From positions 1 through 64,000 of the forward strand of contig CADAGX010000008.1 in NCBI GenBank assembly GCA_902787575.1: a stretch of DNA of 64,000 nt, read 5' to 3'. The notes beneath the pieces were generated by a model. The model had not been told where the DNA came from. It worked only from the letters and a program-made list of their open reading frames with translations, and did not search any database. Origin of the DNA: an uncultured Bacteroidales bacterium (lineage in GTDB: Bacteria > Bacteroidota > Bacteroidia > Bacteroidales > Bacteroidaceae). Both the position numbers and the translations under genes were made by a program. Position 1 is the stretch's first letter, and each line of letters opens with the position of its first letter. Shown piece after piece: positions 49,994 to 57,466 of the stretch.

Positions 49994-50869
49994 ATGATAT
50001 TATCCATGACGGGATACGGCAAAGCCTCGGCCGAGTTCCAAGGAAAGAAAATCACAGCAGAGGCAAAATCTCTCAACAGCAAGGCGCTGGATTTGAGCAC
50101 TCGCATCGCTCCGCTCTACCGCGAAAAGGAACTGGAGTTGCGTGCCATGATAGCGCAGACGCTCGAGCGCGGAAAAGTGGACTTCAGTTTGTGGATTGAG
50201 CAAGAAGACACGGCTGGTGCCACACAACTCAACGGGCCGCTCATTGAATCCTATCGCCGTCAGATACGCCACATCTGCGACGTATACAGCATTCCGCAAC
50301 CCGCTGACTGGTGGGCCACACTGCTGCGCATGCCGGATGTGACGGCGCGACCGGAGAGCCAAGAACTGAGCGACGAGGAATGGGCCGTAGTAAAGCAACT
50401 GACGGAGGATGTCATAGGCCAACTGATGGAGTTCCGCCGTCAGGAGGGAGCTGCGTTGGAGAAGAAATTCAGCGAGAAACTAGACAACATCGAGTCTCTG
50501 CTGCAGAGCATAGAGCCGTACGAGAAGGAACGAACGGCCCGAATCCGCCAGCGCATAATCGATAGCCTACAGACGATTCCTGAAGTGGAAACCGACCGCA
50601 ACCGCCTGGAGCAGGAGATGATTTACTACATCGAGAAACTCGACATCAGCGAAGAGAAACAGCGTCTGGCGAATCATCTGCGATACTTCCGCGAGACGAT
50701 GGCCACGGGCCACGGGCAGGGCAAGAAGCTGGGATTCATCGCACAGGAAATGGGACGTGAGATAAACACCACGGGCAGCAAAAGCAACCAGGCTGAGATG
50801 CAGAACATCGTCGTTCGCATGAAGGACGAACTGGAACAGATAAAGGAACAAGTGCTAAACGTAATGTGA
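49994..50869 (+). CDS. yicC: YicC-family endoribonuclease
   Basis: 291 residues from the ATG at 49994 (MILSMTGYGKASAEF; the family usually starts M-I-x-S-M-T-G-F/Y-G). The C-terminus has the conserved GKKLGFIAQEMGREINTTGS then KSNQAEMQ, typical of YicC/YloC. E. coli YicC is an endoribonuclease with a role in small-RNA turnover. Cytoplasmic. gmk starts 1 bp after its stop, a pairing conserved in many bacteria. Confidence 0.92.
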   Translation: MILSMTGYGKASAEFQGKKITAEAKSLNSKALDLSTRIAPLYREKELELRAMIAQTLERGKVDFSLWIEQEDTAGATQLNGPLIESYRRQIRHICDVYSIPQPADWWATLLRMPDVTARPESQELSDEEWAVVKQLTEDVIGQLMEFRRQEGAALEKKFSEKLDNIESLLQSIEPYEKERTARIRQRIIDSLQTIPEVETDRNRLEQEMIYYIEKLDISEEKQRLANHLRYFRETMATGHGQGKKLGFIAQEMGREINTTGSKSNQAEMQNIVVRMKDELEQIKEQVLNVM

Positions 50870-50870
50870 C

Positions 50871-51449
50871 ATGCCAACAGGATTACTCATTGTTTCCGCT
50901 CCGAGCGGGAGCGGAAAAAGCACCATCGTGCAGTGGCTCATGCGCGAACACCCTGAACTGCGGCTGGCCTTCAGCATCAGCGCCACAAGCCGCCCACCGC
51001 GAGGCACCGAGCAACACGGAGTGGAGTATTTCTTTCTCTCGCCCGAGGAATTCCGGCAGAAGATTCAGGAGGACGCCTTCCTCGAATACGAAGAGGTGTA
51101 CGAGGACCGTTTCTACGGCACGCTGAAGGAGCAGGTGGAACGACAGCTGGCAGCCGGGCAAAGCGTGGTCTTCGACGTGGATGTGAAGGGTGGCCTCCGC
51201 ATTAAGGAGTTTTACGGAGAGCGCGCCATGAGCCTTTTCATACAGCCGCCCTCGGTGGAGGAACTGCGCCGCCGCTTGGAAGGACGCGGCACGGACTCGC
51301 CGGAACAGATAGAGGAGCGGCTGGCCAAGGCGGAATACGAGATGTCGTTTGCGCCACGCTTCGACCACATCGTGGTGAACGACAATCTGGACGATGCAAA
51401 AGCCGAAACCCTGCGACTCGTAAGCAACTTTCTGAAGCAAACACCTTGA
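50871..51449 (+). CDS. gmk: Guanylate kinase
   Basis: 192 residues. P-loop SAPSGSGKST (9-18), SATSRPPRGTEQHGVEYFFL (GMP-binding region) and lid EGRGTDSPEQIEERL. Phosphorylates GMP to GDP with ATP; essential in nucleotide metabolism. Its stop overlaps the TTG start of nadD. Confidence 0.95.
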   Translation: MPTGLLIVSAPSGSGKSTIVQWLMREHPELRLAFSISATSRPPRGTEQHGVEYFFLSPEEFRQKIQEDAFLEYEEVYEDRFYGTLKEQVERQLAAGQSVVFDVDVKGGLRIKEFYGERAMSLFIQPPSVEELRRRLEGRGTDSPEQIEERLAKAEYEMSFAPRFDHIVVNDNLDDAKAETLRLVSNFLKQTP

Positions 51450-52063
51450 AGCGAAGGAAAATCATAACAGGCATCTACGGAGGCAGCTTCAACCCCATCC
51501 ATCTGGGACACGTCCGCCTGGGAGAGACATTGGTCAGAGACGGGCTGATGGACGAGTTGTGGCTGCTTGTCTCGCCCCAGAATCCGTTTAAGGCGGACCA
51601 AGATTTACTGGCCGACGATGAGCGCCTGCGTCTGGCACGGCTGGCCGTAAGCGGACACCCGAAGTTGCAAGTCTGCGACGCGGAATTCCGAATGCCGCGC
51701 CCCTCGTATATGGTTTTCACGCTCGAGACTCTGCGCCGCCAGCACCCCGAACGCGAATTTGTGCTCGTCATCGGCGCGGACAACTGGGAACGTTTTCCGC
51801 AGTGGCACAAGAGCGACGAGATTCTTCGCCACCACCGCCTCGTCATTCTGCCGCGGCCGGGCTACGCGCTCGACGGGCTGCCCGACGGCATCACCGTGGC
51901 ACGCACACCGCTGCTCGACATCAGCAGCACTCAGATACGCCAAAACATAGCCCGAGGCGGCTACCGAGGAAAAGGCCTCCCGCGCGCCGTGTGGCACGAA
52001 ATCCGCAAAATGGGTTACTACGCCAGCCGCGCCAAAAACGAAACAGCAAACACAAGAAATTAG
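51446..52063 (+). CDS. nadD: Nicotinate-nucleotide adenylyltransferase
   Basis: 205 residues. GIYGGSFNPIHLGHV (9-23) is the nucleotidyltransferase (H/T)xGH-type motif of NadD, and ISSTQIRQNI near the C-terminus is the second signature. Makes deamido-NAD in NAD synthesis. The start is probably TTG at 51446, overlapping the gmk TGA (TTGA), as no ATG lies close enough to the motif. Confidence 0.93.
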   Translation: MKRRKIITGIYGGSFNPIHLGHVRLGETLVRDGLMDELWLLVSPQNPFKADQDLLADDERLRLARLAVSGHPKLQVCDAEFRMPRPSYMVFTLETLRRQHPEREFVLVIGADNWERFPQWHKSDEILRHHRLVILPRPGYALDGLPDGITVARTPLLDISSTQIRQNIARGGYRGKGLPRAVWHEIRKMGYYASRAKNETANTRN

Positions 52064-52065
52064 CT

Positions 52066-52560
52066 ATGGCAAACGAAATGACAAAGATTCGCGTAGGAAT
52101 GGGATACGACGTACACCGACTGGTGGAGGGACGCCCGCTGTGGCTGGGTGGCATACGGCTGGAACATAGCATGGGCCTGCTCGGACACAGCGACGCCGAC
52201 GTGCTGATACACGCCATCTGCGACGCCCTGCTCGGCGCAGCCAACATGCGAGACATCGGATACCACTTCCCAGACACGGCCGAGGAATTCCGTGGCATCG
52301 ACAGCAAGGTGCTGCTGCGCAAGACCATCGACCTCATCGCCACAAAAGGATTTCGGGTAGGCAACATTGATGCCACGGTATGCGCCGAACGCCCGAAACT
52401 GAAGCCACACATCCCCGAGATGCAGGCCTGCCTGGCCGAGGTGATGGGCATCGACCCCGACTGCGTCAGCATAAAAGCCACCACCACAGAGCGACTGGGA
52501 TTCACCGGACGAGAGGAAGGCATCAGTGCCTACGCCACCGTACTGATTTGCGGCGAGTAG
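52066..52560 (+). CDS. ispF: 2-C-methyl-D-erythritol 2,4-cyclodiphosphate synthase
   Basis: 164 residues from the ATG at 52066, 2 bp after nadD's stop. GMGYDVHRL (11-19, metal Asp and His), LLGHSDADVLIHAICDALLG and the C-terminal ATTTERLGFTGREEGISAYA are the IspF signatures. A trimeric zinc enzyme of the non-mevalonate isoprenoid pathway. Confidence 0.95.
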   Translation: MANEMTKIRVGMGYDVHRLVEGRPLWLGGIRLEHSMGLLGHSDADVLIHAICDALLGAANMRDIGYHFPDTAEEFRGIDSKVLLRKTIDLIATKGFRVGNIDATVCAERPKLKPHIPEMQACLAEVMGIDPDCVSIKATTTERLGFTGREEGISAYATVLICGE

Positions 52561-52635
52561 GATTTCTGACGATGGCGGCACATCATACAGTTTCGACACG
52601 CGACATTCACTTTTACAACACCTAAAAAATAAATT

Positions 52636-53472
52636 ATGAACTGCAAGAAAATTATTCTGACGCTTTGTTTGGGACTCTTCGCCCTGACGGGCTTTGCACA
52701 GCCCCACATACTTTCACACAGAGGATTCTACACGAACCCGAAAGTGGACGAGAATTCCATCGATGCTCTGCGCGAGGCACAGCGCCTGCACCACGACATG
52801 GGACTCGAGGCCTGTGAGTTCGACGTACACATGACGGCCGACGGCGAACTGGTGGTACGTCACGACAACAAAATCGAAGGCCGCCTCACGTGCCAAGGCA
52901 GCAAGCTGGCCGAGATTAAAGCCTACACGCTGCCGCACGGAAGCAAGATTCCGACGCTACGCGAGTGGTTTCAGCAGGCCAAAAGAACACCGAAATTCAA
53001 GTTGGCACTGGAACTGAAATCCCACCCTACACCGGCCAAGGAGACAGAGGTAGTGGAGAAGGTTGTGGCACTGGCCCGCGAGATGAACATGATGGACCAG
53101 CTTTGTTTCCTCTCTTTCAGCCTGCACGCCTGCAAGGAGTTTGTGCGACTGGCACCCGGCAGCTACGTAATTCTGAACTCGTCGAACATGAATGAGCCCG
53201 TCACACCGGCAAAAGCCAAGGAGCTGGGATTCGCCGCCATCTCATACCACCTCTCGGTCTTCATGAACCACGTGAAGTGGATAGACGAGGCAAATCAGCT
53301 GGGACTGGACACATACCTGTGGATGTGCGAAGATCCGTACCTGATTGACTGGGCCACGGCCTACGGCGTAACGTGGATTACCACAGACTATGCCGACCGG
53401 ATGCTACCCTACGCGCAGCAACTGGCCAAAGACCGCAAGCGCCTGAAGAAGTTGCGCAAGAGCCGCTTCTAA
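52636..53472 (+). CDS. Secreted glycerophosphodiester phosphodiesterase family protein
   Basis: 278 residues. Signal peptide 1-21 (MNCKKIILTLCLGLFALTGF, then AQ). GDPD catalytic residues are visible: HR (28-29), DENS, CEFD and RHD, and later LALELK and the C-terminal YLWMCEDP..WITTDYADR. It resembles the gene at 3152 but lacks its C-terminal extension. It lies 75 bp after ispF, in the same direction, and 35 bp before the HAD lipoprotein. Periplasmic or surface hydrolysis of glycerophosphodiesters is inferred. Confidence 0.87.
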   Translation: MNCKKIILTLCLGLFALTGFAQPHILSHRGFYTNPKVDENSIDALREAQRLHHDMGLEACEFDVHMTADGELVVRHDNKIEGRLTCQGSKLAEIKAYTLPHGSKIPTLREWFQQAKRTPKFKLALELKSHPTPAKETEVVEKVVALAREMNMMDQLCFLSFSLHACKEFVRLAPGSYVILNSSNMNEPVTPAKAKELGFAAISYHLSVFMNHVKWIDEANQLGLDTYLWMCEDPYLIDWATAYGVTWITTDYADRMLPYAQQLAKDRKRLKKLRKSRF

Positions 53473-53507
53473 GAAAAACGAGAAAAACACCTAACGAAAG
53501 CAGAAAA

Positions 53508-54431
53508 ATGAATATGGCAAACAAGAAAACGACGTGGCGCCTCCTTGGAGGCATGCTATTCTGTGCGGCAATGCTGGGCGTCAGCGCCTGTGGACAGAAA
53601 ACTGTACAGGGGGAAAATACGCCGACCGACAGTACCGAACTGCGCGAAGCATGGGCCGCAGGTGCTACACGCATAGAACCTCAGGACGTGGAGCAGCGAG
53701 GAGCAGAAATCAGGGCACAGAAGCAACTTATCTGCTTCGACCTCGACGGCACGCTGACGCAGCACAAGACGCCGCTTACGGAGGCAAACCGCGCAGTGCT
53801 CGACTCGCTGGCCGTCCGATACCAGCTGGTGATGTGTGGCGGCGGCAGTTGCGAACGAATCTTCAGGCAGATGAACGGCTACCCCATCGACATTCTGGGC
53901 AACTACAGCATGCAGGAGAGCCGCGTAGAGGACGGAAAGCTCGTAATCATACGTCAGGAAACGGTTCACCCCGACTCGGCCGACGTACTCCGCAAGTGCC
54001 GCTATCTGCGCGAGAAGTACGGCTACACGGGCTTCAAGGGAGAATCTGTGGAATTCCACCCGTCGGGAATGATGACATTCGCGCTACTGGGCACACAGGC
54101 TTCGGCAGAGAGCAAACTCTACTTCGACCCCGACAAGAGCAAGCGCAGAGCCATGTTCCGCGAGGTGTGCGAACTATTTCCGCAGTACGCCGTATTCATC
54201 GGTGGCACGTCTTCGTTTGACTTTGCCGAGAAGCAATTCAACAAATACTCGGCCGTGATGCGATACGCGCAGGAGCACGGGTTCACGAAAGAGCAGGTAC
54301 TCTTTGTGGGCGACGACTTTGGCGACGGCGGCAACGACAGCCACATCCGGTTGGGCGGCATGGATTACATACAGATAACCGACTACGAGAAACTGCCCGA
54401 GCGGCTCAGTTTCCTGTTTTCCGAGAAATAA
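53508..54431 (+). CDS. HAD-superfamily phosphatase anchored as a lipoprotein
   Basis: 307 residues from the ATG at 53508. The N-terminus is a lipoprotein signal (RLLGGMLFCAAMLGVSAC, acylated Cys28), so the enzyme is exported, unusual for this family. Motif I is FDLDGTLT (Asp78, Asp80); a motif II-like CGGGSCERI follows; the C-terminal motif IV VGDDFGDGGNDSHI is intact. The cap region with YFDPDKSKRRAM and KQFNKYSAVMRYAQEHGF resembles phosphomannomutase-like or Cof-type (IIB) HADs. Substrate unknown; a periplasmic sugar phosphate or the product of the preceding GDPD (a phosphorylated polyol) is a guess from position. Confidence 0.78.
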   Translation: MNMANKKTTWRLLGGMLFCAAMLGVSACGQKTVQGENTPTDSTELREAWAAGATRIEPQDVEQRGAEIRAQKQLICFDLDGTLTQHKTPLTEANRAVLDSLAVRYQLVMCGGGSCERIFRQMNGYPIDILGNYSMQESRVEDGKLVIIRQETVHPDSADVLRKCRYLREKYGYTGFKGESVEFHPSGMMTFALLGTQASAESKLYFDPDKSKRRAMFREVCELFPQYAVFIGGTSSFDFAEKQFNKYSAVMRYAQEHGFTKEQVLFVGDDFGDGGNDSHIRLGGMDYIQITDYEKLPERLSFLFSEK

Positions 54432-54444
54432 AATGCGATTATGA

Positions 54445-54472
54445 CGAGGGCGGCTGCAAAAGTCAGCCCTCG
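54445..54472. terminator. Bidirectional terminator between HAD lipoprotein and lpxH
   Basis: CGAGGG (54445-54450) pairs with CCCTCG (54467-54472), with further pairing inside (GGCTG / CAGCC); AAATTTT follows. It overlaps the lpxH stop. Confidence 0.55.
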
Positions 54473-55215
54473 AAATTTTCCATGCGCATCGTCTCGCCGT
54501 CGAAAACGGCGTACGTCCACTGCGTTATCCAGTCGCCAAGAATCATAAGGCGTGTGGAATGCGAGAGCATCAAGTCGAGTTCTATGTGGCGGTGCCCGAA
54601 GATAAAGTAATTTATATCGGGATGCTGCTGCAAGTACGCTTTGGCGTAGCGCACCAGATGTTCACGATTCTCGCCCAGATACGGCGGATCTCCGCCCTCG
54701 CGGCCGTGCTTCAGTCGGCTGCGCTTTGCCCACGCCAGTCCGAAGTCGACGCCCCATCGCGGATGGAGGCTGGAGAAAAGCGTCTGACACACGCTACTGT
54801 GGAAGATTGCACGCAGCAGCCGGAATGTCCGGCTCGGGTCGCCCATTCCGTCGCCGTGCGCAATATAGAAACGCTTGCCAAATAAATCGGTACACAGCGG
54901 CTCGCGATGCAGGATAACGCCACACTCTGTCTGCAGATAGTCGCCACACCAGATGTCGTGGTTGCCCGTAAAAAAGTGGACTTCCACACCGCGGTCCGTG
55001 AGCTCGCTCACCTTGCCCAGAAAACGTGTGAAACCGCGCGGCACCACCATCTTGTACTCGTACCAGAAGTCGAACATGTCGCCCAGCATGTAAACGGCCG
55101 CAGCCCGCTCCTTGATGGAATCGAGAAAACGCACGAGCCGCTGCTCCTGCTGGCGATTATTGGGGACGCCGCGCGAGCCAAGATGGGCATCGGTGATGAA
55201 ATATATCTCCTTCAT
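54463..55215 (-). CDS. lpxH: UDP-2,3-diacylglucosamine diphosphatase
   Basis: 250 residues from the ATG at 55215 (MKEIYFITDAHLGS). Metallophosphoesterase motifs: D-A-H (9-11), GDMFDFWYEY, FFTGNHDIW, HGDG and FGHRHIE. Makes lipid X in lipid A synthesis at the inner face of the membrane. Last gene of the GT2-radC-DUF59-lpxH run. Confidence 0.88.
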   Translation of the reverse strand: MKEIYFITDAHLGSRGVPNNRQQEQRLVRFLDSIKERAAAVYMLGDMFDFWYEYKMVVPRGFTRFLGKVSELTDRGVEVHFFTGNHDIWCGDYLQTECGVILHREPLCTDLFGKRFYIAHGDGMGDPSRTFRLLRAIFHSSVCQTLFSSLHPRWGVDFGLAWAKRSRLKHGREGGDPPYLGENREHLVRYAKAYLQQHPDINYFIFGHRHIELDLMLSHSTRLMILGDWITQWTYAVFDGETMRMENFEG

Positions 55216-55256
55216 ACGTATTCTATTATTGGTGACTGGCAAGACTACGGCTGCGA

Positions 55257-55571
55257 CTAATCAAATCCCAGTTCGACGCGTGCCTCCTCGCTCATCATTT
55301 CTTTTGTCCACTCGGGTTCGAAGACCAGATTCACGTCCACCTTCTGCAAGCCTTGTATTGTCTCGAGTTTCTGCCGGACATCCTCCATGATGAAATCGGC
55401 CGCCGGACAGTTGGGAGCCGTCAGCGTCATGTCGACAGACAGTTCGGTCAGTTCGTCGTTCAACTCGATGCGGTAGATAAGCCCGAGGTCGTAGATATTA
55501 ACCGGAATTTCGGGGTCGTAAACCGTGCGCAGCACCTCGATAATCCTTTCTTCCAACTCTATCTTTTCCAT
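55257..55571 (-). CDS. DUF59/MIP18-family iron-sulfur assembly factor
   Basis: 104 residues, matching the whole small family: TVYDPEIPVNIYDLGLIY (16-33) and MTLTAPNCPAADFI with the conserved Cys near 55. SufT-like proteins help mature Fe-S clusters. Cytoplasmic. 11 bp after radC, 41 bp before lpxH. Confidence 0.88.
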   Translation of the reverse strand: MEKIELEERIIEVLRTVYDPEIPVNIYDLGLIYRIELNDELTELSVDMTLTAPNCPAADFIMEDVRQKLETIQGLQKVDVNLVFEPEWTKEMMSEEARVELGFD

Positions 55572-55582
55572 TTTCCTTCTCT

Positions 55583-56260
55583 CTAAATTGCTCCCTCATC
55601 GGAGAAACTATAAAAGCCGCGGTCAGAGACTATGACATGGTCGAGCAGGCGTATGCCCATGACCTTGCAGGCACTGGTCAGCGCGGCCGTCAGCTGTCTG
55701 TCCTGCGTGCTGGGACGGAGATTTCCGCTGGGATGATTGTGACACAGCGCCAGCACGGGAGCGCCCTTCAGCAACGCACGCTGCAAAATGAGCCTGACAT
55801 CGACGGCTGAGCCTGCGATACCGCCACGGCTAAGCATCGAAGTCTCCAGTAGCGAGAGGTCCTGTTTGAGAAGCATCAGGTGGCACTCCTCATACGGCAG
55901 GTCCTGCAGGATGGGACGGAAGTAAGCAGCTACGTCGGTGCTCCTCAGAATGTGTACTTTCTCCTCCTGCGGCTCGCTTTCTCGGCGGCGACCCAGTTCG
56001 CAGGCAGCCATCAGCGTGACGGCCTTGGCTGGCCCCATTCCCTTGTAGGCCGTCAAGTCTTCGAGTTTCAGGCGTCCGAGTCGTTTGAGCCGGCCGTCGC
56101 AGTCGGCCAAGATGCGGCGCATCAGCTCAACGGCCGACTCGCCACTGCTGCCGCTCCCAATGAGAATGGCCAGCAACTCGGCATCTGTCAGCGCAGCGGC
56201 GCCTCGCGCTATGAGTTTCTCACGTGGCCTGTCTTGTTCGGCCCACTCGTTGATATTCAC
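55583..56260 (-). CDS. radC: RadC-family JAB/MPN domain protein
   Basis: 225 residues. N-terminal helix-hairpin-helix (YKGMGPAKAVTLMAACELGR) and a C-terminal JAMM metalloprotease-like site CHNHPSGN (173-180) with Asp187. Often called a DNA repair protein, though its role is not established. Starts 21 bp after the GT2 gene. Confidence 0.9.
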   Translation of the reverse strand: MNINEWAEQDRPREKLIARGAAALTDAELLAILIGSGSSGESAVELMRRILADCDGRLKRLGRLKLEDLTAYKGMGPAKAVTLMAACELGRRRESEPQEEKVHILRSTDVAAYFRPILQDLPYEECHLMLLKQDLSLLETSMLSRGGIAGSAVDVRLILQRALLKGAPVLALCHNHPSGNLRPSTQDRQLTAALTSACKVMGIRLLDHVIVSDRGFYSFSDEGAI

Positions 56261-56281
56261 TTCCCCTCTGCTGTCTCTGGT

Positions 56282-57367
56282 TTACTTATAGAATGTCTGG
56301 CGGAAGGCCTGCAGTTCCTCGTTGCGGCCGCAGACGCAGCGCAGCCACCACGCTTTGAGGAATCCCATGCCGTAGCCCATCAGTTGGATGAAGGCAGCCG
56401 GCACGCTCAGTGCCGCCACTCGCAGGCTGCGGTTCTGCCGCCACGAGTCACAGAATATCAGCAGGCTGTAGAGCAGCAACGGCAAGAGTGCAAGCACCAT
56501 CAAGGCTGCACCGCCGAAGACGCCTAGCAGGCCCATGTTGCAACCTGTCGTGCTGAACGCGGCGACGAGTCCCAGCACGGCCACTACGAGCCCCAGCACG
56601 AAAATCAGCAGCAGCGTCAGCACTCCCAGCGTAAAGACGGCCGGAAGCAAGTGCACCAGCTTGAGGCTGCCAGGGTGGCGCTTCATCAGGTTGATGCGGG
56701 CAATGCCGCTGTTGAAGACCTGACGGAAAAACTTACGCCAGTCGGTACGCCGTTTGTGCCACACCCACGCCTCGGGAAACAAGCGACACGAAGCGCCGCT
56801 CTCGAAAATGCGGATGCTGAGGTCGATATCCTCGCCAAAGCGCATGGCAGAGAAGCCGCCAAGTCGACGATAGAGGTCAGCGCGCAGTCCCATGTTGAAG
56901 GAACGCGGGTAGAATTTGTCGAGCTTCTTGCGTCCGCCACGAATGCCGCCCGTGGTGAAGAAACTGGTCATCGAATAATTGATGGCCTTCTGCACCGGCG
57001 TAAACGATTCGTGGGCACGGTCCGGACCGCCAAAGGCATCGCAGGGCTGCGCCCGCAGTTCGTCGTCCACAGCCTGCAGGTAGCCCTCGGGTAGCACGCA
57101 GTCGCTGTCGAGCACTATCAGGTATTCGCCCTGACTGCGCTCGGCACCGTAGTTGCGCGTCTGGCCGGGCCCGCTGTTCGGCTTCGTGTAATATTTTACC
57201 GCGAGGCGGTCGGCATAGCGCTCCACCACACTGCGGCAGGGCACCGACGAGCCGTCTTCCACCACCACTACCTCAAAATCCTGCAGCGTTTGGCCGCAGA
57301 GACTCCCAAGCAGTTCGTCCACCTCGTCGGGACGGTTGAAGACCGGAATTATCAGGCTGTACTTCAT
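56282..57367 (-). CDS. Family 2 glycosyltransferase with C-terminal membrane helices
   Basis: 361 residues from the ATG at 57367 (MKYSLIIPVFNRPDEV). GT-A motifs: VVVEDGSSVP, VLDSDCVLPEGYL (D-x-D) and EDIDLSIRIFESG. Two or three membrane helices follow (LLPAVFTLGVLTLLLIFVLG, and a second cluster), placing it at the inner membrane. It probably transfers a sugar from a nucleotide donor to a lipid or glycan; donor and acceptor are unknown. Confidence 0.85.
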   Translation of the reverse strand: MKYSLIIPVFNRPDEVDELLGSLCGQTLQDFEVVVVEDGSSVPCRSVVERYADRLAVKYYTKPNSGPGQTRNYGAERSQGEYLIVLDSDCVLPEGYLQAVDDELRAQPCDAFGGPDRAHESFTPVQKAINYSMTSFFTTGGIRGGRKKLDKFYPRSFNMGLRADLYRRLGGFSAMRFGEDIDLSIRIFESGASCRLFPEAWVWHKRRTDWRKFFRQVFNSGIARINLMKRHPGSLKLVHLLPAVFTLGVLTLLLIFVLGLVVAVLGLVAAFSTTGCNMGLLGVFGGAALMVLALLPLLLYSLLIFCDSWRQNRSLRVAALSVPAAFIQLMGYGMGFLKAWWLRCVCGRNEELQAFRQTFYK

Positions 57368-57369
57368 TG

Positions 57370-57440
57370 CTGTGTCGCGTGTCGCGTGCTTCGGAAGCAC
57401 ACGTCGCAAAACGAATTGCGACGCGTGGCATTCCAAAAAA
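57370..57440. repeat. Copy of the GCGACGCGTGGCA repeat family between GT2 and the M16 gene
   Basis: TGTGTCGCGTGTCGCGTGC, a GTGCTT/AAGCAC hairpin, CACGTCGCAAAACGAATT and GCGACGCGTGGCATTCC. The last word recurs at 15332 and 49833. Confidence 0.55.
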
Positions 57441-57466
57441 CTACGCGCAGTTTCTATTCCGCCGGC

